Shown in pieces: positions 37,950 through 47,096 of a stretch of 64,000 bases of DNA (positions are counted from its first letter, which is position 1; every line of letters starts with the position of its first letter). The translations under genes and the position numbers were made by a program. The notes below the pieces were generated by a model, which was given only the letters and a program-made list of their open reading frames with translations, ran no database searches and was not told where the DNA came from. The stretch spans positions 248,001 to 312,000 of the forward strand of contig CAVYPA010000015.1 of the NCBI GenBank assembly GCA_963770295.1, given 5' to 3'. This DNA is from AWTP1-13 sp963770295 (GTDB lineage Bacteria > Pseudomonadota > Alphaproteobacteria > Rhizobiales > Hyphomicrobiaceae).

Positions 37950-38040
37950 TCCGCTGCGGGCACACCGCTGCCACAGAGCCATGATGCGATGTCGGCTTCA
38001 CTCCGACAACGGACAGAATAGCCTTGGCCCTTTTTGATGA
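37950..38040. repeat. Dispersed intergenic repeat, diverged copy D
   Basis: The order of short matches (GCGATGTCGGCTTCA, CCGACAACGGACA, GGCCCTTTTTGATG) follows that of copies A-C, but with many differences. It is probably an older relative. The call is weak. Confidence 0.35.
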
Positions 38041-38115
38041 GGTGGACGGCGCCTCACAAGGCATCGAGGTGCCGTAGAGTGATCGTTGGAGACGAATCAC
38101 CAGAGACGGCCGTGC

Positions 38116-38200
38116 ATGACAACAATTACCACCATCGGGCTCGACCTTTGCAAAGAAGGTGTTCCAAGTCCACGGCGTCGATGCCGAGGGCAAGGTCGTC
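38116..38200 (+). pseudogene. IS110-family transposase N-terminal fragment
   Basis: The frame starts MTTITTIGLDL. After a one-base insertion it continues KKVFQVHGVDAEGKVV, the N-terminal end of an IS1111-like DEDD transposase. The same GVDAEGKVV begins the larger remnant at 25,440. It loses similarity after about 38,200. Confidence 0.7.
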
Positions 38201-38749
38201 TACTCCGGCGGCCAAGCTCTGCAGTATGTGCAAGCCCGTGACGGACGGTGTGTTCGCATGCTGGTGCTGGGTACAAGACGCCAAAGATGACGGGAGGAAC
38301 GAAGTCTCCCCCAAAAGAGGGACGCGAAAAGATCCGCTTTTTGATCTCTAGTGGCCTGGCGCTTGCAGCGCTGAGAAATGCACGACACCCTATTATCACC
38401 GTCATGATCGCCGCTGGCGTCCCTGATTGTGGCCGGCGTGATGTCGACAACCTCGGCAGAGCCCGTGCTCGACCTCTTGACGGCGCATCGTGTCATCGAG
38501 GACGATGCCAAAGTCGTGTCGCTGACGTCGCGCTGGGACAGCGCCGTTCCTCCCGGCCGGATCCTATAGCGCAGTGAGCGAGCGTTGGAAACGCAGAAGC
38601 TCAGCGTACGGTAAGGTACAAACTTCTCGCTTTACCGTAGCAATGCGCAGGCAGAGATTGAGTGTCCTTGTTCTTGCGTGCCCAGCGGAGCACAAGCCAC
38701 TAGGCCTAAGGCCTAAGCGGTTAACCGTAGGCTGAGCAGGGGGGGAACT
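38201..38749. other. Gap before the second HWE kinase
   Basis: A plus-strand frame around 38,420-38,575 (AEPVLDLLTAHRVIEDDAK) looks coding but is unassigned. An inverted repeat, TACGGTAA at 38,607-38,614 and TTACCGTA at 38,632-38,639, lies about 110 bases before the kinase start and may be regulatory. Confidence 0.35.
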
Positions 38750-40411
38750 TTGAAACCAGCAGAAATGAACCAAACCGACCACAGTTCGCTGGCTCATGCT
38801 CCAGGGATCGAGGGCAGCAAAAAAGAGATTGATGATGTCGCCTCATTGAGAAGCGCAGAGGCCGCGCTACGCGTCAGCGAGGCGCAACTTGCGGAAGAGG
38901 CCGCTGCACTAAAGAGACTATACGATTGGAGTTCGCGGCTTTGGCAAACCCGTGATTTGAATGAGGGACTTGTCGAAATGCTTCGGGCCTCTATTCGGAT
39001 GATGGGTGCGGACAAGGGGAACGTGCAGATATTAGATGCTCGCGGTGTCCTGACAATCGCGGCGCAACAAGGCTTTGATCAGCCCTTCCTGGAGTTCTTT
39101 AAAGAAGTCTACGTCACGGACAATTCTGCGTGCGCGAGAGCGCTACGCAGGGGCCGTCAGATCATTATCGAAGATGTAGAAGCGGACGAAAACTTTGCCC
39201 CATTACGCCACGTCGCATTGGCAGCCGGTTTTCGAGCTGTTCAGGCAACACCGCTCATCGCATACGATGGAAAGCCGCTTGGGGTACTGTCGACCCATTT
39301 TTGCAATGTGCGCCGACCGAGCGAGCATCAAATGCGGATACTGGATCTCTATGCGCGTCGGGCGGTCGACTTCATCGAGCGGCATCGAAGCGAGGAAGCC
39401 CTGCGACGCAGTGAGGAGCGCTACAAAGGGATCTATGAAAACGCGGGAACCGGCATTTACATTGCCGACCTTGCAGGACGCTTCCAGAACTGCAATCCGG
39501 CATACGCGTCCATGCATGGCTATACAGAGGAGGAGCTACGCAAACTTACAACTAAAGACCTCGTGCACCCAGAAGATTGGCCTCAGCACATCCCACAGAT
39601 CCAGTTGCTCACCACCGAAAAAATCCGTTCGTTCGAAATCATGAACCGATGCATCGCCAAAACAGGCGATATCTTATGGGTGCACAAGCGGGTGTCGCTG
39701 TTGCGAGACGCGGCGGGACGCCCAGAGAGCATGATTGCTCTCGTGACTGATATGACCGCGCGCAAACGCGCGGAGGATGCGAGAGAACTCTTGCATGCCG
39801 AACTCGATCATCGCGTAAAAAACGCGCTTGCAACTGTGAGCGCTGTTGTTGCCCATACCCAGGTGGGAAGCAGGTCGGTAGCCAGTTTCGCGGCGGCCCT
39901 TAAAGGGCGCATTCGCTCGATGGCGACGACACACGAGCTGTTAAGCGCCCGTCGGTGGCAGGGTATATCCTTTACAGAGCTCGTCCGCCGAGAGCTCGCA
40001 CCTTACGCCAGCCGCAACAATACGCAGATGAATGGTCCCGAAGTCATACTCGAGCCGGAGGCCGGCCTCGCGATCGCAATGGTGCTCCATGAGCTTGCGA
40101 CCAATGCCGCGAAGTACGGCGCGCTTTCTACCAAAGGGGGGCACGTGATGATCACATGGGAGCGGCGCCTGCACGGGCAACCGCCTGATCTGATCCTCAA
40201 CTGGAAGGAATTTGGCGGCCCGCCCGTCGCGACTCCTGAGAAATCCAGCTTCGGCACGAGCACAATTCGCGACCTCATCCCTTACGAATTCGGCGGGAGG
40301 GTTGATCTCACGCTCGCGCCAGAGGGGGTCCGGTGTTGCATTGAACTTCCCGCGAACTGGCTCGGCAGCGGTGGTGCACCTACGTCGGAAGCTATCGCGC
40401 GCGCATCTTAA
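38750..40411 (+). CDS. GAF-PAS-HWE family sensor histidine kinase, soluble
   Basis: The 553-residue cytosolic kinase has a GAF domain (about 60-212; NVQILDARGVLTIAAQQGF, ATPLIAYDGKPLGVLSTHF) and a PAS domain (about 220-340). The HWE core follows, with phospho-acceptor His354 (AELDHRVKNALATVSAVVAH), HELLSARRWQGI, HELATNAAKYGALST and the closing LIPYEFGGRVDL. It lacks membrane helices. The likely start is TTG 38,750, because a G-rich ribosome site (GGGGGGAA) sits 5 bases upstream; ATG 38,765 is the alternative. No receiver gene is adjacent. A dispersed repeat follows 50 bases after its stop. Confidence 0.92.
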   Translation: MKPAEMNQTDHSSLAHAPGIEGSKKEIDDVASLRSAEAALRVSEAQLAEEAAALKRLYDWSSRLWQTRDLNEGLVEMLRASIRMMGADKGNVQILDARGVLTIAAQQGFDQPFLEFFKEVYVTDNSACARALRRGRQIIIEDVEADENFAPLRHVALAAGFRAVQATPLIAYDGKPLGVLSTHFCNVRRPSEHQMRILDLYARRAVDFIERHRSEEALRRSEERYKGIYENAGTGIYIADLAGRFQNCNPAYASMHGYTEEELRKLTTKDLVHPEDWPQHIPQIQLLTTEKIRSFEIMNRCIAKTGDILWVHKRVSLLRDAAGRPESMIALVTDMTARKRAEDARELLHAELDHRVKNALATVSAVVAHTQVGSRSVASFAAALKGRIRSMATTHELLSARRWQGISFTELVRRELAPYASRNNTQMNGPEVILEPEAGLAIAMVLHELATNAAKYGALSTKGGHVMITWERRLHGQPPDLILNWKEFGGPPVATPEKSSFGTSTIRDLIPYEFGGRVDLTLAPEGVRCCIELPANWLGSGGAPTSEAIARAS

Positions 40412-40460
40412 ACCTGGCCATAGAGGAAACCCTATGTCACCGAAGTTGCCTCGCCATGGC

Positions 40461-40545
40461 TCTTTGCGCCCATCGAGGCGCGACGCAATTTCGGGTCTAC
40501 TGCAAACCGGACAACCACGTCACAGCCCTTTTTGGACCCATCTCA
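40461..40545. repeat. Dispersed intergenic repeat, copy C
   Basis: This shares TTTGCGCCCATCG, CCGGACAACCACGTCACAGC and CCCTTTTTG with copy B (51,431) and copy A (20,721), with more change in the middle. It lies about 50 bases after the kinase stop. Confidence 0.7.
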
Positions 40546-40679
40546 GACCACTGCATGAGTAGAGGGTACTCTCCCCTCCGGAGCAGAGGAACCAGGCCGA
40601 CAGCAGGTCATTGCGGGCGATCGTACGTAGGGGGAGAGTTCGAGGGATTGCGAAACGCGGGCACCGCCTTGGCATCGCT

Positions 40680-40810
40680 TCAGTGCACCAACTCGACCAA
40701 ATGCGCGCGCGATGCCTCCGGCTGGAACGGATCGCAGAAGTACTGCGTCTCCCTCACAACGTTTCCGTCCCTGAATTCCGTGATGCTCACCGAGTAATCG
40801 AGGCAGCACA
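40680..40810 (-). pseudogene. NTF2/SnoaL-like protein, C-terminal remnant
   Basis: The minus strand reads YSVSITEFRDGNVVRETQYFCDPFQPEASRAH and stops at 40,680. This is the last strand region of a nuclear-transport-factor-2-like protein (EFRDGKVVRETQYFADPF is common). A stop lies just upstream, and the first two thirds are gone. Confidence 0.5.
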
Positions 40811-40870
40811 ATCAGGCAGACTCCGTAGCATGCAACCGGATAGCGGCATCAAATTTCATGCTCGATCAGG

Positions 40871-41581
40871 TTATTTATGTGCGATTTCCACGCCCTCTTC
40901 TTTGCATTTTTCGTAAAGGAACTTATTGATTTCGGCAACCGCAGCACGCGAGACAAATCCGGACACCTTGTCCACTGTCACGAGAGATGCAACTGCTGCC
41001 AACGCGACCGTCGACCCTTCGGTCTTTACGGGCTCGTACGCCAACGATTTTGCATTACCGTCCTCGAAAGTCACAGCGGGTGTGACCATGACCTTGACCG
41101 AGAACGCTTTGCCCTTGGCCGGTTCTTTATCCTCCACATCGCAGATAAAGGCGTGCTCCGGAGGGCTTATGATCGTCTTTGCTTCAGTCATCGCCTTGGC
41201 AATGAGGCTGCGGTCAAGGGAGACCTTCACCTTGCACTGCACGTGCCCGTAACCCCAAAAATAGCTGCCGCCCACGATCCGCGCGACAATCTCCTGCTGG
41301 GTCAATGTCTGGGTGACTTCGCAGGTGATCGGTGCGCCGGGAGCGGGTTTGGCAAATGCCGTGCAGATCTCGACCTTGCACGCGCGGCGCGCCTGCTTTT
41401 CCTGGGCCATCCGGGCGACAAGCTCGGGAGCGATGTCCTGCTGCTGCGCGGCGGCTTCTGCAGTGGTCAAGGAGAGCGTCAGCAGCGTGGCAATCGCACC
41501 CTCGACTATCCCCGATAATACGGTGCCACCGTGTGCGCTGATGCCTTTTCTGTTCATCATGTGACGCAACATGTATGTCAT
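40871..41581 (-). CDS. Hypothetical exported protein
   Basis: From ATG 41,581 (GGAGAC and a G-run upstream) the product has 236 residues. A hydrophobic segment, GTVLSGIVEGAIATLLTLSL, is followed by TTAEAAAQ, a plausible signal peptidase site. The mature part has regularly placed cysteines (KVEICTAF, ITCEVTQ, HVQCKVKV, AFICDVED, YEKCKEE) that could form disulfides, and a mostly beta-like sequence. No family is recognised. Confidence 0.65.
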   Translation of the reverse strand: MTYMLRHMMNRKGISAHGGTVLSGIVEGAIATLLTLSLTTAEAAAQQQDIAPELVARMAQEKQARRACKVEICTAFAKPAPGAPITCEVTQTLTQQEIVARIVGGSYFWGYGHVQCKVKVSLDRSLIAKAMTEAKTIISPPEHAFICDVEDKEPAKGKAFSVKVMVTPAVTFEDGNAKSLAYEPVKTEGSTVALAAVASLVTVDKVSGFVSRAAVAEINKFLYEKCKEEGVEIAHK

Positions 41582-41668
41582 GAACCCCCCGTCTCCAAGC
41601 TGTATGATGCGAAGCCGTATGAGGCGCGCCAATCTTATGCGGCGTACGTACGCCAGAGCGGACCTTTG

Positions 41669-42319
41669 TCAGCCCGTCGATGCGGCGGTGAAAACCGCCA
41701 ATTGAGCGTCGAAAGCACGCTTGTATGCGGGCCGCGCTTCGCCGCGGGCGACATAGGCGGAGAGGTTCGGATATTCGTCCAGTATACCCGATCCTTTCAA
41801 CCTGAGCAGCACCGCCACCATCAGAAGGTCGCCGGCGCTGAACGCGCCGTCGAGCCAGTCGGCATCGCCAAGGCGACCGGAAAGTTCGCCCAGCCGTTTA
41901 CGGATGCGTTCCTCGACGACAGGCAGGCGTTGCTCGTACCAGGTCTTGTCGCGCTCCAGGAGCCTGGCGATTTCGAGATCAACGATCGGCGGCTCCATCG
42001 TGGTGAGCGCGGCAAACATCCATGTGATCGCGCGCGCCCGGGCATTCGCATCGTCTGGCAGCAGGCCCGCATGGCGCTCCGCGATATGGAACACGATCGC
42101 CCCCGACTCGAACAGGGCGAGATCGCCTTCTTCATAGGTCGGAATCTGCCCGAAAGGATGAAGCGCGAGATGCGCGGGTTCCTTCATCGCATTGAACGAA
42201 AGAAGACGAACGTCGTAAGGCTGGCCCACTTCTTCGAGCGCCCAGCGAACGCGCATGTCACGCGCCAGACCCTTGCCGCCATCGGGCGACCGTTCAAAGG
42301 CGGTAATGGTGGGGTTCAT
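41669..42319 (-). CDS. Glutathione S-transferase family protein
   Basis: The 216-residue product has the thioredoxin-like N-domain (MNPTITAFERSPDGGKGLARDMRVRWALEEVGQPYDVRLL), the cis-proline HPFGQIPTYEEGD and the ESGAIVFHIAERH turn that binds glutathione. The all-helical C-domain follows (WLDGAFSAGDLLMVAVL). It is a cytosolic conjugating or reducing enzyme with unknown substrate. It is convergent with the IS5 remnant. Confidence 0.88.
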   Translation of the reverse strand: MNPTITAFERSPDGGKGLARDMRVRWALEEVGQPYDVRLLSFNAMKEPAHLALHPFGQIPTYEEGDLALFESGAIVFHIAERHAGLLPDDANARARAITWMFAALTTMEPPIVDLEIARLLERDKTWYEQRLPVVEERIRKRLGELSGRLGDADWLDGAFSAGDLLMVAVLLRLKGSGILDEYPNLSAYVARGEARPAYKRAFDAQLAVFTAASTG

Positions 42320-42332
42320 TGGGAGTTCCGGG

Positions 42333-42645
42333 TGATTGCATTACGCCATGCGGATCTGATCTATCCCATGCTGCCAGACGCCGAGACGCTCATTGCCGAC
42401 AAGGGCTATGGCAGTGATGCATTCCGAGAGGCTCTCGTCGGACGCGGCATCATGCCTTGCATTCCACCGCGAGCCAAGCCCTGGTTGCCCGCAACATACT
42501 GCAAGACTTTGTATTGGCAGCGCCACAAAGTCGAGAACATGTTCGCACAGCTAAAAGACTGGCGGCGTATCTCAATGCGCTACGACCGCTGCGCCCACAC
42601 ATTCTCTGCATCGCCGCAACCGTTATCTTTTGGCTCGGTCAATGA
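42333..42645 (+). pseudogene. IS5-family transposase, C-terminal remnant
   Basis: The frame reads LIADKGYGSDAFREALVGRGIMPCIPPR, then LYWQRHKVENMFAQLKDWRRI and RYDRCAHTF. These are the last Asp and Glu of a DDE transposase of IS5 type. A frameshift near 42,600 puts the closing CIAATVIFWLGQ in another frame. The N-terminal half and both ends of the element are missing. Confidence 0.8.
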
Positions 42646-42900
42646 GTCCTGACCCTAGACACTCGACGCTGGCCCCATCGGAGCCGTAATCGCAGCGTGG
42701 CTTCCACAGGTGCTCGGCGAAATCACCAAAACGGCCATGCTGTTACTAGTGTTTTTCGCGGTAACCGAAGGGACGTTTCGTCATATCGCGTTCGTCGGCC
42801 GTGTAACTTGAGAGCTCCAAATTGCCGTCCGGCGCAACCTAGTAGCGGAATTCTCTCGGTGGGCATGGCTGCCCGGCCAATTGGCGGAAGGCGAAAAATG
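42646..42900. other. Gap after IS5 remnant
   Basis: Nothing recognised. Confidence 0.3.
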
Positions 42901-43036
42901 TCATGCTGTGGATTTTATGCAGAGCAACTCCGCAACAAGATCGGCGTAGAATTCGTGATACACGTTGCCGTCTACCCGTTTGCCGCCGAGCACAACGGTG
43001 CGGATGCGATCTTCAGATGTCGATCCTAACACCTTC
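42901..43036 (-). CDS. Small unassigned frame (about 44 aa)
   Basis: A minus-strand frame that can start at a GTG near 43,036 reads EDRIRTVVLGGKRVDGNVYH and FYADLVAELLCI, then stops at 42,901. The composition is protein-like. It is probably the tail of a lost gene; no family is named. Confidence 0.25.
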
Positions 43037-43099
43037 TATGGTGACAGCGAGCTTTGTGGCGCCTGACACGACGGTTTCGTGCAAACAGAAAGTGATCAA

Positions 43100-43380
43100 G
43101 AACTCGCCCCCTAGGAGGGACAAAGCAACTCCACGCTTCCTGATTCTCGCAGACGAACCTGATCAGCCCATTTTCTAGCTTCAGCTCCTCAGGCTCGAAC
43201 AGTTCGTCTTGAGTCCCGAGCGGCCGCCCCCGCTGCGAGCCAGGATCAAACTCACTTTCTCTCCGAGTGAGCACTCCAATAGCGCAATAAAGTCGCCGTA
43301 GGACGCCTGGCGGCACTTCTTCCGGGATGATGTGTTCGCGCAGGCCAAACTCGGACTGGCCAAGCGCGATGCCATTGGCA
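43100..43380 (-). pseudogene. Possible SMI1/KNR4 (SUKH)-like remnant
   Basis: The minus strand gives FANGIALGQSEFGLREHIIP, VLRRLYCAIGVLTRRESEFD and ELFEPEELKLENGLIRFVCENQEAWSC in one frame without a start. The phrase LENGLIRFxxENQxxWS resembles the core of SUKH immunity-type proteins. It abuts the end of an integrase remnant, and the call is tentative. Confidence 0.35.
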
Positions 43381-43399
43381 AAGGAACACGAACAAATCC

Positions 43400-44119
43400 T
43401 CGTTTGTCTTCAAGCGTGGCGAATGAGTGCCTCAAATGTGTGCGGCGAGACCCAGGAGCCTAGGCCTGCCTTGCCGCCATGTGGCAGACCCGGTTCAGCT
43501 GTCGTGTCGTGATCGGCAGCAGCGGATCCCGGCCCGGGGACAGCCAGCCCTTCGACCGGCATTGCAGCCACCATGCCCTGAGCAGCTCGAGCAGCTGCGG
43601 TGAGAGCATCGTGTGCCGGTCCTTGCGGCCTTTGCCTGCTCGACACGGATCGCATGCGCTTGCAGTCGATATCGCTAACGCGTAACATCACGATCTCGCC
43701 GAACCTCAAGCCTGCACCATAGGCGATGCTTAAGGCGGCCTTGTACTTCAGCCGGGACCGGGTGCCGCTTCGAGAAGTCGGCCTACCTCCTCGGTCGAAA
43801 GCACGCGCGGTAGAGGCCTTGGGTAGTGCGTGCGGGCGAGATGCAGGCCGAGCTCAGGCCGATCAAGGGTGGTGCCAAAGAAGAAACGCAACGCCGTGGC
43901 CGCCTGGTTGATCGATGACGGCTCCACCCCAATCTCCGTCAAATGAACCTGGAAACGGCGGACGTCCTCTGCCGTTGCCGTGTCGGGCGAGCGGCCGAGG
44001 AAGGCTGTGAAGTTCTCGATGTGATGGATATAGTTGGACTTGGTCTTCTCGACGCGCCGACGGACAGCCATGTCCTCCGACATGCGCCGGCGCAACGGGC
44101 TGATGGGCATCGCGCTCAT
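43400..44119 (-). pseudogene. Tyrosine recombinase/integrase, frameshifted
   Basis: From ATG 44,119 the N-terminal SAM-like domain is intact: MSAMPISPLRRRMSEDMAVR, KSNYIHHIENFTAFLGRSPDTATAEDVRRFQ, LPRVLSTEEVGRLLEAAPGP. After a frameshift near 43,750 the catalytic domain begins (GLRFGEIVMLRVSDID, with the first catalytic Arg position). It then decays, and only VSPHTF / LRHSFATLE (the HxLRHSFAT motif) is left near 43,410-43,440. It is not functional. Confidence 0.75.
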
Positions 44120-44394
44120 TGGGGGCTCCTGTCTTGAGGTTGAGTTTCCGAACTCCTCGATCCTCAAGGCGGAGTGGCCCGTCTGTCATTCCCCGCACAC
44201 CCACCCTGCGCGTAGCGCTCTCCCGCGATAGCGGGTTCTACGACCCCGAGCTGACCTCGCTGGCGCGCTCCCATTGCGACGCAACAAGAATCAAGGCGGC
44301 GTCCGCCTGATCATCTGATAATCTGGAGACGGTCAGCTTCGCGAACCCAAAGTATGCTTGTTCGCCTTCCAACCTTTGCGCAATGGAGACTTAC

Positions 44395-44820
44395 ATGGCG
44401 ACACATCAAGGTGAATGTTTTTGTGGTGCAGTCAAAATCGAAGTCACGGGAGACCCGCAGGCCATGGGGTATTGCCATTGTCGCTCATGCCGTTCCTGGT
44501 CTGGAGGGCCAGTCAATGCCTTCTCCCTCTGGAAACCAGAGGACGTGAAGGTCACGGCTGGCACGGAGCACGTCGCGACGTTCGCCAAGACGCCCATGAG
44601 CGAACGCCAGTATTGCAAGAAATGCGGTGGGCATCTGATGGCCAATCATCCGCCGCTGAAGATGGTCGATGTATTCGCGGCGACGATCCCATCACTGAAG
44701 TTCGTGCCGGGCGTTCACGTCAACTATGAGGAGACGGTGATGCCCATGAAGGATGGCCTCACAAAGTTCAACGACTTCCCCTCTGAGTTCGGCGGATCCG
44801 GAAAAACCGTATCGGAGTGA
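44395..44820 (+). CDS. GFA / CENP-V family zinc protein
   Basis: The 141-residue product has CFCGAVKIEV, CHCRSCRSWSGG and CKKCGGHLM, the three cysteine pairs or clusters that bind zinc in this family. ATG 44,395 is preceded by GGAG at 7 bases. It is cytosolic. The role is as uncertain as for the paralogue at 37,526. The 275 bases upstream hold no gene. Confidence 0.88.
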   Translation: MATHQGECFCGAVKIEVTGDPQAMGYCHCRSCRSWSGGPVNAFSLWKPEDVKVTAGTEHVATFAKTPMSERQYCKKCGGHLMANHPPLKMVDVFAATIPSLKFVPGVHVNYEETVMPMKDGLTKFNDFPSEFGGSGKTVSE

Positions 44821-44964
44821 GACCTACGAGCCATCACCCCAAGCCACGTCAGGGAGTGGAGATACGTCGTCGTTGCCTCTTATTGGGGTGAGGCCGACAT
44901 GTTCCTGCTATCAAGCGCGCGCCCGCACACTAAGCGCGCGACCCTTCAAACCTCGCCTGCGACA

Positions 44965-45537
44965 TCACGGCTCGTTCGAATCCATGAGCACGAACAGAAT
45001 GCGGCAGGGCTGTGTGCCGCGATTGATCCAGGCGTGGTTTGTCGCCTGCTGAACAATCACATCCCCTTGCTTGAGGTGCACGCTGGCATCATCGAGCATC
45101 ATGTCGATCTCGCCTGACAGGATAACAGCGTAGTCCAGGCTGCGCGTGCGATGCATTAGGGGATGCGTTACCGGTATTCCCTTCGCCGGCGCATTAGTGA
45201 TCCCCTTCATGATCATGTCTGGCGGCATCTTGGCCTCGGTGGCTGGATCGAGCGGCGCGAACTCAACGACCCGGAATTTCGTGCCATTGTCGGGCGGCGC
45301 GGTGCCGATCGGTCTTGCTGAAGGATCCTGCTTGGATAGGCTCGGCGGATAGGTATCGGTGATCCAGAAGTTGGTTGCGACAATCCCAGGAGCAACTGAA
45401 TTGAGGGGCATGCGGTCATCAAAGAGAACAACCGAGTGGTTCCTCTCATCGAGGCCCGTCACCACACGCCGCATATCGTCGGCGCGGGCCGCCGAGGCAA
45501 ACAACGTTGCTGCAACGACCGCCATAACGATAATCAT
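44965..45537 (-). CDS. Cupin domain protein, exported
   Basis: The 190-residue product has a short signal peptide (MIIVMAVVAATLFASAARAD). The C-terminal single cupin barrel shows HRTRSLDYAVILSGEIDMMLDDASVHLKQGDVIVQQATNHAWINRG, with the two metal-binding motifs partly kept (His in THPLMHR, Glu in SGEID, His in NHAW). It is probably a periplasmic metal-binding or dioxygenase-like protein. Confidence 0.85.
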   Translation of the reverse strand: MIIVMAVVAATLFASAARADDMRRVVTGLDERNHSVVLFDDRMPLNSVAPGIVATNFWITDTYPPSLSKQDPSARPIGTAPPDNGTKFRVVEFAPLDPATEAKMPPDMIMKGITNAPAKGIPVTHPLMHRTRSLDYAVILSGEIDMMLDDASVHLKQGDVIVQQATNHAWINRGTQPCRILFVLMDSNEP

Positions 45538-45699
45538 TTGTCTCTCCCCAATGGGCTGAAGATCTGCCCAATATGATACGGTTAAGTTTAGCAGAACAAT
45601 CAGTTTCGACCGCCGATTCGCGCGCAGCTCGTGGCCAGGCTTACGACCTCATCGCTCAACTGAGCCATCGTTCAGAAGAACCCACCATGCAGACGCTCA

Positions 45700-45992
45700 G
45701 CCAAATTCGCCAGGTCGACGACACTGGAAGCGGTTGTGCCATTGCGACACGTGGCTGCGAGGTCCCTCGCCAGGGCAATGCGATGCGGCAGACCTTTACG
45801 GAGGGGCTTCGACGTATGATGGAGGGATTGACGTGCTTGTTGAGTCCTAAGCCTCGCCGAAAATGCGAGAACGAGGCTTTGGCGATCGCTGCAACACTGG
45901 TCGGCGGCATGATTTTAGCTCGCGCCGTCGATGATCGGGAGTTGTCAGATCGGATACTGGTCGCCTGCAGCGTGCGATTAAACCGGACCTAA
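45700..45992 (+). pseudogene. TetR-family regulator, C-terminal remnant
   Basis: The frame reads GSGCAIATRGCEVPRQGNAMRQTFTEGLRRMMEGL and then ALAIAATLVGGMILARAVDDRELSDRIL. This is the ligand-binding C-half of a TetR repressor; the LARAVDDxxLSDxIL end is typical. The helix-turn-helix is absent. It is divergent from the cupin gene it might once have regulated. Confidence 0.6.
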
Positions 45993-46339
45993 CACTCGGT
46001 TCCCCGCTGAAGGGGCATCCACGCGACGCGGACAGCGGGGAGAATGCTTTTTCGCTCCACGACGGCGGCGCTCACCGATTGAGGTAGCAGATCCCTTCAG
46101 GTGCGCGTAGCCCATTTGTGATCGGTTGTTATCGCGCCCATCTTTTTATCGGTCGCTAGATTTCACGAGCAATGGCCACGGCGATGGACCGAAAGGCCGT
46201 AGCTCAATAGGAGTTTCACGATTCCGCCCCACCTTGATCGGGGCTATCGCTGCTAGTGCCGCCCTTCCCTTGCTCAATCGCCGAGACATCAGCGAAGACG
46301 AAGAATGTCGTCGCTGAAATGCCGTATTCGCTCCGTGGG
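45993..46339. other. Gap without a gene
   Basis: About 350 bases with nothing recognised. Confidence 0.35.
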
Positions 46340-46831
46340 TCAGTCACGATTTACGCGCGGATACAGTGTTCCATCCTTGCGACGGAATCCTTTGACGCCA
46401 TCAGGTCCCGCTTTCAGCTCGAGATCGATATCGGGGTAAGTCACCTCATCGCCCGCCGTCCGATCGCCGACGACGATAAAAACGGCATCCCTCTCCGTGA
46501 GATTCAGAAAATGATGACCGTCCCCAGTCCCGGCCGGGAACCCGATACACATGCCGGGCCTAACGGTTTCCCGACCCGCGTCCGTCACGAGCACGAACTC
46601 GCCCTCTATCACGTAGACGAACTCATCCTGCTTCGAATGCGCGTGACGGGCCGACGACTGGCCGCCGGGCAGGACCCGAATGAGGTTGACGCCGTAGTTC
46701 TTGAGCCCCGCATGGTCGCCCAAGCGTCGGTTGAAACGCTTGCGCTGTCCCTCCCGGAACGGCTCGGGATAGCTCGACGAGTTGCTCTCTGGCACATCGG
46801 TTGGTCTGAACACCTTCGATCCCTTTGTCAT
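46340..46831 (-). CDS. Cupin domain protein
   Basis: The 163-residue cytosolic protein has both cupin motifs: GGQSSARHAHSKQDEFVYVIEGEFVLVTDAG (His, His, Glu) and GMCIGFPAGTGDGHHFLNL (His). ATG 46,831 follows GAGGAGAC closely, and MTKGSKVFRP fits the family start. Similar proteins are small-molecule isomerases or binding proteins; the substrate is unknown. The 265 bases upstream (to 47,096) hold no gene. Confidence 0.85.
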   Translation of the reverse strand: MTKGSKVFRPTDVPESNSSSYPEPFREGQRKRFNRRLGDHAGLKNYGVNLIRVLPGGQSSARHAHSKQDEFVYVIEGEFVLVTDAGRETVRPGMCIGFPAGTGDGHHFLNLTERDAVFIVVGDRTAGDEVTYPDIDLELKAGPDGVKGFRRKDGTLYPRVNRD

Positions 46832-47096
46832 CTTTGTCTCCTCGCACACAGTTTGAGAGGTCGCACGCCCGTCTACTCGCAAGTGTCAACCTGCGACAAG
46901 GCTACGGTCGTCCTTGACCCACTTTTGCTCCCCCCAGTTGAGAGTGTCAGCGATCTAGGGTACCACGTTCATGCTTGCCCCGAATTCCGGGAATAGTCGC
47001 TTACTCACTGTTGAGTACGGCCAGTACGGCATCTTGACGAGGCAACAAAGCTGACGACAGCCCGGTCAGAAACGCGAACTCAATCTCGGAGTCGGC

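Noticed and set aside
38420..38575. Small plus-strand frame ending at 38,575 as a gene
   Set aside because: No credible start or family; noted only within the gap entry.
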